Position numbers and translations under genes: made by a program. This document shows, piece after piece, positions 54,136-64,000 of a stretch of DNA of 64,000 nt. The stretch comes from Stemphylium vesicarium (taxonomy: Eukaryota; Ascomycota; Dothideomycetes; Pleosporales; Pleosporaceae): assembly GCA_004380135.1 (NCBI GenBank), contig QXCR01000003.1:186001-250000 (forward strand), written 5' to 3'. The notes beneath the pieces were generated by a model. That model did no database searches, had not been told where the DNA came from, and was given only the letters and a program-made list of their open reading frames with translations. Every line of letters starts with the position of its first letter. Within the stretch, counting starts at the first letter, position 1.

Positions 54136-57100
54136 ATGGCATCTCCAGTAGCGCCTGAACAAGCGAGTCTGATGCCCGGACGCAGGCGCAAGAGAAAGGA
54201 TTCGGCGAAGAGTGAGGGTAAGAAGTTTATTTGCTCGAATGATGGCTGTGGGAGGTCGTTTACTAGGGCTGAACACCTTCAACGTCATCTTTTGAATCAT
54301 TCGACTGGCGAGTATACGTGTGATCGGTGCAGGGCGCATTTCAAGAGGAGGGATCTTCTTGGTGAGTTTGCTGTTTCCATTGAAGATTTTCTTGCACTGC
54401 AGTACGTCCGCGTCAGGTGCGGTACGCTCTCGGTATCATAGATCGATTCGATGCCTGCAAGAGAAGTTTGGCTCTGAGCTTGTAAAGAGAACGAGAAAAA
54501 GAAATCGCACCGTTTACCCAGCTTGCCCCCACCCTGATTCACACCACATCTTCCTGTCCGATCAAATTTTGGTCTCCCATTGCCAAGCATGCATCTACTA
54601 ACAGATCTGACCAGAGCGCCACATTACTCGTCACCGCCAGAAGGATGAAGAAGCCGGTGCCGAAGGCTGTGGAGTATTGAACACCCGGAAACGCATGTGG
54701 AAGGATGCTGAAGGGAAAATCGTGACTAAAAAACCTGCGCTATCCAGCGACGCACAAGCCTCGCGACCCCTTTCATCCTCACACAGTGAAGACGCATTCC
54801 AGTCTTTACAAGACTTTGCATGCTTCACAACACACGAACAGAACCTACCCATCTCTCCACCAACATCTAACAATCCCTCGCTACCTCATTCGCTGGAAGA
54901 TCACGACTCCGGTGTGGACAGTAACTACCATTCCGCAAGCTTGGATCCAAAAGCGTTCTCTACCCAAGATTCCTACTCACCGATAGACCAGCGTTTCTGG
55001 TCTGCCGACATTACGCAACCTCAGGCCGACCCTTTGACGTCAGCCGTCTTCGACGATGCGTCCTTTGACGAAGTCTTTAATCCGGATACGGCGAGCTCCT
55101 TCAACGCGCCTTTTACTACGATGAACAACTACAATTGGTTGTTTGACATGGACTGGTCGAAGAACGACCAAGCTCAGCAAATGAATATCCAAGACCCATT
55201 TCCTGTTTCCTTCGGTAACGCAACAGCGCTGTCACAACCGAACAATGTTTTCGATCTTGATCTAGATCATGTCCGTGTTGAACAAGAATCGACAAACACT
55301 GCTTGTTTTGGCTCAATTACATCCCAACTATCGGATTCGTTGCAACATCATTCTCCTTCGGCTCAGATGATCACGCCCCCACTGGGTGAGCCGCCAAAAA
55401 AGCCGATAGATGCTCCGTTTCAGCCACAACAACGCGTGGAACATACTGAGGAGCTCTCATTGGCTGGTTCGACAGCAAACACTATCAATGCGACCACCGT
55501 TGAGCGGCCAATGTCCATGCTCCACCCTTCGAGAAGCTTGCCCGTTATCGATGAACTGGCTCGCCAACAACTGCTCGATTTGATCGACATTATACAGCCA
55601 ACAATCCCTGATGGCAGCATAGTCATGCGCGACCACCCCCTCCTCTCCCTATCATGCCTACAAACATATTGCGATCTCTTCTTCACGCGATTCAATACCA
55701 CATATCCGCTAATTCACATGGCCACATTTGACCCATCCGAGGTTGACACATTACTCCTCGTGTCAATGCTTCTGCTCGGGGCAACATACGGAGAGAAAGA
55801 TGCGCACCAGCTTGCTGTGAGCAGTAGCGCGCCTCTGATTTCAAGTTGTAACTAACGCGACCTAGGTATGTATCCACGATGTACTACGGCCACAGATCTT
55901 TGCCAATGCCGGGTTCTCTGCGAAACCCGATTTGTGGGTACTGCAGACCATCTTGCTCGTTGAGTGCTTTGGGAAAAGCAGAGCGGGGCAGAAGCAACAC
56001 GATATGTCGCATCTTTTCCACGGGCTCTTGATCAATCTCATTCGACGGAGCGACTGCCAGAGTATACGACCGCCGACACCGGACGAAGCTACGGATGATC
56101 TCGAGGACGATTGGAGGACATGGTGTGAGGCGGAAGAGAAAAAGAGGTGAGCAACTCGCGACATCGGCGGTAACATCACACTGACAGGAGCCTGTAGACT
56201 TGCCTTCCTATGCTTCATGTGGGATACACAACATGCCGTGCTCTTCTGTCAATCCCTCTGCATGTCAGCCTTTGAACTACGTTCAAACATGCCTTGCGGC
56301 CAAGCCATATGGGAAGCCGACACAGCTGAATCCTGGCAGCAACAGCGTCAAAAGCAGCCCACAACACCCCTGTTCCTCTCTTGTCTAAAGATGTATCTCC
56401 ACCCGAACGCTGCCACCATTCCCAAAAGCCTAAACGCACTGTCCCGCTCCCTGCTCCTTCACGGTCTCATGTCAGTAGCCTGGGACATGCAACGCCGCGA
56501 CCAGACGTCTCTCGGCGTCCTCGATTCCAATCCCCTGGGCAACTGGCAGGCTCGTCTGGCAACTTCATATACAGCTTGGCATGTAGATTACACTGCTTTC
56601 TGCGCCACGTATCTGTCAGGATTGCCCTCGACTACCCATTTTCTGGCGAAAGAGTTCCACGTCCATTGTACGGCTACGCTGGCGCTATACCATGCCGCGC
56701 ACATATTGCTTCACACGCCGTTCCTCGATCTGCAGATTTACGCTGGTGCGAGGCATATCCTAGGTAGACCAGTTGCGCGACACGATTATGCGCGCTCGCA
56801 GCGCGTGGTCAAGAAGTGGGTTGCTGAGAACAGTAGAGAAGCCGGAAAGGCGGTTTGGCATGCTGCTGCACTTGTCAGCGATGGCGTTGACGTGCTAGAC
56901 GGCGGGGAAGCAAGCACGTCTTCGTCGAGCGACATCGGTAGCGGAAGGTTGTGGCATCATGCCTGGGCTGTTTACCTAGGCACGCTGGTGGTTTGGGGCG
57001 TGTGGTATGCGCGACCTGCCCCACCTCTTCCTGCCTCTTCTTCTGATGCTGGAGCTGCCGATCAACTACCATCGCACCTTCGCCATCTCGATGAAGAAGA

Positions 57101-57374
57101 CGAGGATGAAATTATCTGGGATCCGAGCTTTGAGATGAAATCTCTCCTCTCGGCGGTTCTGAAGAGCGAGCCGGAAAGGTTGCTGGCGAAGGGGTACACA
57201 GCTGGTGGCATTTCGGGCACCATGGGTAAAAAGGGGACGAATGGGTTGGCGGCCGTAGTCAGCAAGTGTTTGAGCAAGGTGCGCTGGGCTGTTGTGCATG
57301 ATGGGATGATGGTACTCAGGGGACTGGTGCAATGGAGGTTAGTCGGCGGTGGGGCAGGATTAGCGGGGATATAG
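54136..57374 (+). CDS. hxnR: C2H2 zinc-finger regulator with fungal_trans domain (HxnR-like)
   Basis: Four exons (54136-54361, 54615-55816, 55866-56146, 56198-57374) encode 961 aa. Two fingers lie at the N-terminus: CSNDGCGRSFTRAEHLQRHLLNH and CDRCRAHFKRRDLLERHITRH, the second completed across a 253-bp intron, the longest one here. A Ser/Pro/Gln-rich region follows, then the fungal regulatory domain starting around LARQQLLDLIDIIQPTIP with LSLSCLQTYCDLFFTRFNTTYPLIHMATF. HxnR of Aspergillus nidulans has the same build and activates the nicotinate genes in response to a pathway metabolite. Location beside the HxnS- and HxnT-like genes supports the name. A basic RRRKRK stretch just before the fingers can serve for nuclear import. 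An acidic segment (DEEDEDEIIWD) lies near residue 865. Confidence 0.88.
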
Positions 57375-57702
57375 TAATGTGATGATCGAGCTTACTGATT
57401 GAACCATAATGAAATGAACGCACGGCGAGCCTCGCTATCAATATTCTTTTCCACAGGTGCAAATACTTGCCAAGCGAGGCAAATGAAATGTTGCGGCGTA
57501 GAATCGCTCACTGACGTGACGGTCCCGTGATCCGCATACCTACTGCACCTTCCAAGGTTTGTTCAATGACGTATTTCACGCCTACCGGCGCTACCTGGGC
57601 CCGGAATCCATTGTTTTGAAATAGAAAATACGGTGTATTGAGTGCATCATCCATTCCACACGCTCTTGAATGCTATTCCCGTTTTCTCTCACGTCCGCTA
57701 TG
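57375..57702. other. Intergenic region between convergent genes
   Basis: The 328 bp are the 3' flanks of the regulator and of the large unknown gene. Nothing else is seen. Confidence 0.45.
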
Positions 57703-60700
57703 CTACTTCCCAAACTGATTTCGTCCACTCCGGTACCCTCCCGGCCTCCACATCACCATTTTCTCCTCCCGCTCAACCTCTTTCTTCGCCTTCTCCGCTC
57801 CCTCCTGCAACCACCTCTCCATTTCCTCGACCTCTCTCTTTATCTTCGTTCGTGATGTTGTTTCACCGGCGGCCAGTTTGCTGCTCATGCGCTTGTACAG
57901 TGGTTTCCTTGCTACAAAACGCAGGGGGTTTGGGATACTGCTCACTTCTGCATTCGAAGCCAGATCTTTATACTGCGTTGCGGAATCCATCCGCTGAGCT
58001 GAGTCGTTGCGATAGCGATTAGGGTGTACTTGTCGTTTCTCGTTTATCAGCGGGGAAAACTTCGACAGTGGGTCCGTGACATCCCAGTCCGTATCTCGTG
58101 GCAGGGGTTGGGGCTCACGAACGAATGACTTCCGCGTATGACGATCCGTCGTGTTTCCAGAGTCTGGTGTCGTATGTGTCTTACCACTCTGACAATCTGC
58201 GCTAGCCGTCGCTTTCCCGCCAATGTTCCCTCTCGCCTCCGGCATCTCTGCAGCAGCGGCGCTCAATGCAGCTCTTTTCTGGCGCTGGCGAACACTCCGG
58301 TATCTCCTTGATTGTCTCGGTCCTTGATCTTCGGGCTCTTTGCGCGTTACCATGTTCTCCATAAGGCTTGCTGGTTTTCCGTTTTGTAGACTTTTGGAAA
58401 TCTGCAGACGTCGGTTGTCTCTCGGTATCATGTTGAGATGTTCATCCTGCTGCGTGGCTATTCTGGAGGATTTGGGCAGTTCGGGTTGGAGCTTGCGTCT
58501 GGGATCTGCATGGTGCATAGGCTCAAGAAGCTTCAACAGATGGTCACCCGTGGTAGTTGCTTCTTTGTGTGTCTTCTCCTTGGGCTCTACATCAGACGTT
58601 CTTGCTTCTCCTTGCTTTTGTACCTGGTCTTGCGGCCGTGAAGGGCTGGGCGTGGTTCGGCTAGTATCTGGACGTATTTCTTTCGCACTCGAAGGCTGGA
58701 GTAAGCTGAAGCATGGTTCCTCTTCGAACGGATCTGAATGCTGCGGTGTGCCATCGGTCTGCTGGATGGAGTCAGATACAGGGGTGACGCTTCTGTTGGC
58801 TGTCCGTTGCTTTTCCTTAGAGCAGTCACCCAAAAGACTTGGCTTGCGTGATTTATGAGACGCAATTGTTCCCGGATGCATCTCGACCGGGTTTACAGAT
58901 TTTATATCGCCGACGAGGTCATCAGTCTCTCCCTGTGTCAACTCCTCGTGTGTTTCCTTTGACGGTTTTTCCAGAGCCACACCATAGTTTTGACATAAGA
59001 GTTGGAGAACATCACGGATCCAGGTGGGTTCCCCTTCCCTCAAAAGATTACGTATCTGACTTTCGAGAGCAAATCGCATTAAACGTTCTGCTAGAATTCT
59101 TTGACGGTCGCAAAATATGCTGCGGAGCTCATCGAGCGACCGTGATATAGCCACAGAGTATCGGCTGTGAATACGTTTTGCCTCGGCTGTTAATTCAGCC
59201 TGCCTGACAGTCCTTTTTGCTCGATACTCCAACTTGCGCATTGCCATCTCTCTTTGGTGTTTCAGGGAAGACTGAATAGACAGGAACCGCTCTTGCATCC
59301 TGTCTCGTTCGTGGAGACTAGCCTGCCTGAAAGATTGCAGCAGTCGCAAGTAGTTGCCAATGTGAACTTCGAGTTGCTTTTGGTTCATACTATTCGCAAT
59401 GTCCTTGGCATCAACTAGAATCACGATAAGCTGCTGCAAGTCAACCTCTTTTGACTCGTGAGCATGAGTGTTTCGAATAACACGGAGAGACTGTAGCTGT
59501 CGTCTGTGAGTCTCTCTAATTAAGCTCATGTCCGGGTCCTGATGCATGATTTTTTCGATTTCTAGAATTGAGAGGCTCTCGGCGTCGGTCCAGCCTATCT
59601 CTTCCATTAGCTGCGGGAAAATGCGCTGTCCAACGGCCCAGAATGCGCGTTTGAAGCGCTCGTGGATATCGCCCGTTACATAGTGTTGAACTCTGTATGG
59701 TAGCGCTGGCTTCTCAAAATCTCCTTCGAAAATGTGCTGGGCGACTACATCACTCCCCTGCTGATGGTCTTTGTGGGTTTTTGTCTCCTCTACTGATTCT
59801 TCTTCTCCAGTTACCAACTGGTTTTTGCTGTTGGCTCTCAGCTCTTGCTGAACTTGTATCATCTCTTTCTGTTCCATTCGGAGTGCCTCCAAGTACTTTT
59901 TGGCAGTTGTCAACTTCAGGAGACTTGCATGATATTGTCGCTGGAGAAGTTGTTTCCTGGTAGTTTCTTCGCTTCCTTCAGCTCGTAATTTGCTTATCAG
60001 CTGCTTGTGCCGTGCGGCTTCAGTTGCATGCCATTCCTTCGTTTTTCGTATCTCATTCCCCACTGTATAATGTACAACCTGAGTGAATGGATTTCTTGGC
60101 CGCCTAAGTATGCGAAGATTCATAGGCACATCATGACGTAACTGGAGCAAACGGTATAGCTGTTTGGCTTCTTCTACAAGATCGAATAGTACGCGAAGCC
60201 GAAGAGTCGAATGGCGTCTGTTCATGATCTGTTCCTTCCTTTGCAACAGTTTTGCAATAGTATGCTCTACGAGCTGCACCTGCTGCTTGGGAGCCAGGGT
60301 GGGGGTTATTTGGGCCAGCCAACCCTTCTGCAGGTACGCACCTTTCGCCAACAGTTTCTTTAAGGACTCTGGCTGAAGAGATTGCACAATTGCTTTATCA
60401 TGCGTGAGCGGAATCTGGGAGTCATCGTATGCAGCAAGCTTAGAATGCTCAACCAGGTCCGCCGTTTGCGGAAGTTCCAGTACCTTCTCCTCGCCATGTT
60501 CCGGGTGAAGGCTAGAGCTCGGCATATGTGATACAAGTGCATCTCTGTGATCGGTTGGCGTGACGCTCGTGGGGAGTGGCTTAAAGTCTGCGACTATCCG
60601 TTGCCAGAGTGTTTCTAGGGCGTACGTATGGGCTCTAAGAAGTCCTAAGTGTATTGGGGTCGGTGCATTATCAAGCATATGTTTTACTTTTCTGCGGAGC

Positions 60701-63008
60701 GACCTGACGATCGCGCGTAGCAGTATAGAGGTTCCACGCATCCGATCATACTTTTGTAACACGGAAAGATCCGGACCGATGCTGCATACAGACACGCAAA
60801 CCTCCTGTGGCAAGAATGGGTAATTCCGGTCTAGGAAAACCTCTAGCGTAAGGCTTACCAGCGTTGGATCGGGGAGACCCGCTCTGACGCTTTGTAATAG
60901 CGCGAGTGATTGATCCAGAATTGAACCCTGGTAACGTTCATTGACTGGCATATGAACTATACGAGCCTGCATGCACCTTGCGTGGGTGCGGCATAGAAAT
61001 TCTGACATGATGGATGGCTCCCCCACTTTGCTCATGAAAATATGACGGCATAAAATGTAAAGACTGAAGGTTCGCCCCCGGTGCTTACGAAGCTGTCTAG
61101 CAGGAGTCCATGCAGAACAATAATTTGCAACAAACCGAAATTTCTCGCGGTCTGAGATGCTGGTAAGCTGCAGAATGGCAGCTGGCTGCCAAAGCGTGAG
61201 GTAAGCAACAAGGTAATCATAGTGATCACACTCTGCGTATTCGAGATTCGTTTGTCGTAAGGTGTAGCGCCTCAAGTTGTTATGATGGTACCCTAAATGA
61301 AAAGTAAATGAGCAGTTGTATGCATTGGCATTATAACCTCCCACAGTGTGTACTTACACCCAGAGAGAACAGAAGCGAGATCAAGATCTTCCACTAATCC
61401 AGAGCGCAAGCTCTCCAAGGCTTCCAGAAAAGTGGTGACTTTCAACACCTTCGTCGTTTCTGACAACTGGATAGCTACGCTCTGGTACTGACCGTTGACC
61501 TGACTGAGTATGTACGACGCCGTAAGTTGATCTTCCTGTTTTCCGTGAATAAGCAGATCACGGAAGATTTTTGCAGAAGTGCGCAGAGCTCTACGCCAAC
61601 TCAAGTGAAGGAACATTTCTTTCGTACTGAAGTCGCTAAAACATGATGCTAGTACTTCAGATGCATGCTCTGCAGAAGCATCGGAGAGTGGACGACGCAG
61701 TAAGGTTCTTGCAGACAGGTGGAACAAGAGTTGACGAAAGGGTTTCGCATAGCTTGCCCTTTCCTCCAAAGCTAGAGCGTGATAGCTGTTCCAAAACCCA
61801 GCCTTGACCGAGTCGATATGGAGTTTGCTTGGGTCGCCGAATCTTAGAATGTTTAAGGCGTCTGAAAACGAGGTGACGCAGAGAAGCGCTGTAGGGGTGG
61901 CCGTACCCTTGGAGTCACCAGAATTAGACGACGGTTCTGGCATGGTCTCGATCAACAAAGACTGCGAACCGTTCCCAGGGAGATTCGACTGTGATGGAAT
62001 AACCTTCACCTGGGAGTATGCAGTAGTTTCTTCCGTGCTACTATGACTTGGATTGGAAATGCTCAAATGCCCATGCTCTTGCAATAACTGAGTAACAGTT
62101 CTACGTCCGTCGGGTGCATGCTTGCCAGGGTGAAACAAGTCTAGGCATATGGGGTATATGAATTTCTGAAGACTTGCCCCTACACTAATTATGGCTCGTG
62201 TCATAGAAGAGTGCCGGGCAAACTGTCTCAAAGGCCAAGGCCTCGTGGTATGGTGTATAGCTAATGGCTCGAATGCGAGATAGATCATGACTACTTCGAA
62301 GATCCACTTATGCTTGTCAATTATGTCCCAATTGGCCGTTACGAAAGGCCGTTTTGCACGTTTTTTCGGGTCCCCACAGCGGTATTGATGATAGCCTGCT
62401 ACGACGGACCTGGGATCCAGAAAGCCGGTGGAGCCAGTGCGTATGAACATTGATATTTCATGCAACGAGACGGGCTTGATAAGCTGCGTGTCAACCGGAT
62501 CTGTACTGCTGATCTGCGTAGGACCTTGTTGATATTTGTCTAGCTCGTCGCGCACCCCAGGGTTTGATATTGTGACTGTTGAGGTATCGGTAGCAGCGTT
62601 TGTATCAGTCTGACAACTGGGTAAATGAATCTTCGCCAAGTGTTCCTCATCGACTCTTGCAAGAATGGGCTCTAATTCCCCGAATGGTTGCGTTGCTTTA
62701 TGCGAAAGTAGAGCCAGAGAATTTGATCCATTCGATATGTGCGCCCCGGGACCTTCTTTTGGCTTTACAGAAGTCGCGCCGTCCGTCGAGGCCTGATCTT
62801 GCCGGCCATCATCCTTCTCATCCTTGCTCTTCCATTTCCGTTCTAGAAACGACCAGATGTTCCTTCTGCTGGGTGTCCTAAGAAGGTAGTTTCCGGAATT
62901 CCAACTCTTTGCTTGTAGCCTCCGCGCCGTGTCTCTTGTCAAAAAGCATGATCGATGACGTGCACAGAGTCCAGGTGAAATGCGTCGCAACAAGATGTCA
63001 ACCAGCAT
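57703..63008 (-). CDS. Large (1,746 aa) protein of unknown function, probably mitochondrial
   Basis: Two exons (63008-61358 and 61292-57703) with a 65-bp intron encode 1,746 aa. I recognise no domain. The N-terminus (MLVDILLRRISPGLCARHRS...RRLQAKSW) has the composition of a mitochondrial presequence. The first 600 residues are helical with evenly spaced hydrophobic segments, as in helical-repeat proteins that bind organelle RNA; this is only an impression. The middle third is charged and rich in Gln, Glu and Lys with clear coiled-coil character. The last 400 residues are low-complexity and polar, ending in a basic tail. The donor used is T|GTAAGT, which joins LSG to WYHHNN. Nothing links it to the nicotinate genes except position. 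Confidence 0.75.
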
Positions 63009-63485
63009 GGAGGATAACAGAAGGCCGCCGTGACATTGGTGGGAAATTGTGACTTGGAATGGATGCGAATCGAACGGTCGCGACGTCCGTCACTGTCGCG
63101 TAACGGCCGGTGAAAAGCTGGCAATGAGGCCGAGCGCCAAGATTTGGAGGAGGCTTACCGTATGTGGTTAGAACAGTAGCCGTCACGTCCCTACATAGGT
63201 ACCCAAATGAAACGATAACCTTGGAAGTCACAGAGCTGGCACTCTCCCAATTGCATCTCAGTCAACACCCATGCCTTCTAAGGATTGAATCGCATCGAAC
63301 TGAGAGTGACAAGAGGTCATGAGCGCTATCTAAATCTTCGCCACTATCTGCCGAGTTGTTCGTCTTCGTAGATGCAGTATCTATCGCAACAATCTCCAAA
63401 ACTAAGGGTGATGGAACTAGTCGCATAGAATATATGCGTTCAGTGAAAGCAAGTACAATCGAGACCAAATTGACAGTTGCGGTAT
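63009..63485. other. Intergenic region
   Basis: The 477 bp hold the promoter of the large unknown gene and the 3' flank of the permease. No gene is seen. Confidence 0.45.
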
Positions 63486-64000
63486 CTAGGTAAAGAATCT
63501 CCACATCTCGCTCTTCTCGCCGTCGCCCAACTGGCTTGTCTCCACATCTTCAGCCCTGATCCTAACGCCCTGTACCCTATCCCTCCTCCGGTTCTCCAAC
63601 TTCATCCACGCACCGAGCCACAGCGTGAAGCAAATGCACGTCACGTTGCATGCAGCAGTCGCATACAACGTAGGCAGATACTTTGGGGCGTACCCCTGTC
63701 GAAAGGTCGCTGCCGAAACAATGCCTCCGAGATTACCAAGCCCTACCATCAGGCCCGTTGTAGCAGCGCGCGCATTCTCGTTGAGGTTATTATTATTATG
63801 CCAGGAGTGTACGAGGCAGGAAGGGATATATGCTCCAGCGCAGAGCAAGAAGCAGGCGAAATATGCGACGGCTTTGTTGTGCAGAACATCGATTGTCGCG
63901 AGGACGATGAGGCCGACGAGAGATATGCACAACGCGCCGCAGATGTGGAATGTTCGCTCGCGGAAGTAGTCGGAACTGTACGTGATGCAGAGCAGTACGA
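63486..64000 (-). CDS. MFS permease, Dal5/Tna1-like, C-terminal part
   Basis: The window ends inside this gene; 171 codons plus the stop are visible and the frame stays open to the border. The visible part begins near SSDYFRERTFHICGAL, the loop that precedes a late transmembrane segment in anion:cation symporters, and continues with four hydrophobic segments (SLVGLIVLATIDV, VAYFACFLLCAGAYIPSC, NARAATTGLMVGLGNLGGIVSA, TLYATAACNVTCICFTLWLG). It ends in a hydrophilic tail with ENRRRDRVQG. This arrangement is that of the Dal5/Tna1 family, which carries allantoate, nicotinate and related anions at the plasma membrane. Because it lies near the hxn core it may be the nicotinate-cluster transporter (HxnP-like), though a large unrelated gene lies between. 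Confidence 0.75.
   Translation of the reverse strand, partial: VLLCITYSSDYFRERTFHICGALCISLVGLIVLATIDVLHNKAVAYFACFLLCAGAYIPSCLVHSWHNNNNLNENARAATTGLMVGLGNLGGIVSAATFRQGYAPKYLPTLYATAACNVTCICFTLWLGAWMKLENRRRDRVQGVRIRAEDVETSQLGDGEKSEMWRFFT

Noticed and set aside
1..64000. Bacterial, plasmid or viral origin; CRISPR arrays; operons
   Set aside because: Spliceosomal introns in most genes, monocistronic layout, mitochondrial presequences and fungal-specific transcription factors show nuclear fungal DNA; no regularly spaced repeats were seen.

Overview
The window is nuclear DNA of a filamentous ascomycete (Pezizomycotina; Dothideomycetes/Pleosporales is my best guess, from family content only). Genes are compact, on both strands, and mostly split by introns of about 43-60 bp with GT(A/G)(A/T)G donors, CTAAC-like branch sites and YAG acceptors. 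I joined exons by hand; every joined coding sequence called as intact and complete is open and a multiple of three.

Layout. 0.2-7 kb: a secreted GH3 beta-xylosidase, a cytochrome P450 and a metallo-beta-lactamase-fold hydrolase that needs a 13-nt micro-exon. 7.4-29.2 kb: a dense catabolic neighbourhood holding a type-B carboxylesterase, an NAD(P)-binding protein, a 3-hydroxyisobutyrate-dehydrogenase-like enzyme, a SCOT-type CoA-transferase, a maleylacetate-reductase-like Fe-ADH, a thiolase, a fumarase-superfamily (PcaB-like) lyase, a homogentisate-dioxygenase-family enzyme, a CaiB/BaiF CoA-transferase, a 2-oxodicarboxylate-type mitochondrial carrier and a C2H2/fungal_trans regulator. Together these look like ring cleavage, reduction to an oxodicarboxylate, CoA activation and thiolysis, with the late steps in mitochondria; the substrate is unknown. 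CreA-type CCCCAC/CCCCGC sites occur in its promoters.

29.7-41.3 kb: mostly housekeeping or unknown genes (acidic protein with a C-terminal hydrophobic segment, second P450, DUF924 protein, membrane/coiled-coil protein, cytidine deaminase, an SDR lacking its Tyr/Lys pair, Jac1-type co-chaperone). A tRNA-Pro(AGG) gene near 35.6 kb carries the usual anticodon-loop intron and also a 54-nt insert in the D arm that has every mark of a spliceosomal intron; it is the most unusual object here. 41.3-46.1 kb is gene-poor, with a broken small Cys-rich reading frame and two tandem phosphotransferase-like genes interrupted by stops.

46.7-57.4 kb: an Old Yellow Enzyme (hxnT-like) divergent from a molybdenum hydroxylase (hxnS-like), followed by a C2H2 regulator (hxnR-like). 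This is the core of the fungal nicotinate-utilisation cluster, with GATA sites in the promoters. The window ends with a 1,746-aa unknown, probably mitochondrial protein and the C-terminal part of a Dal5/Tna1-type MFS permease that could be the cluster's transporter. A 46-bp near-repeat (about 89% identical) links an intron of the first catabolic cluster with the hxnR promoter.
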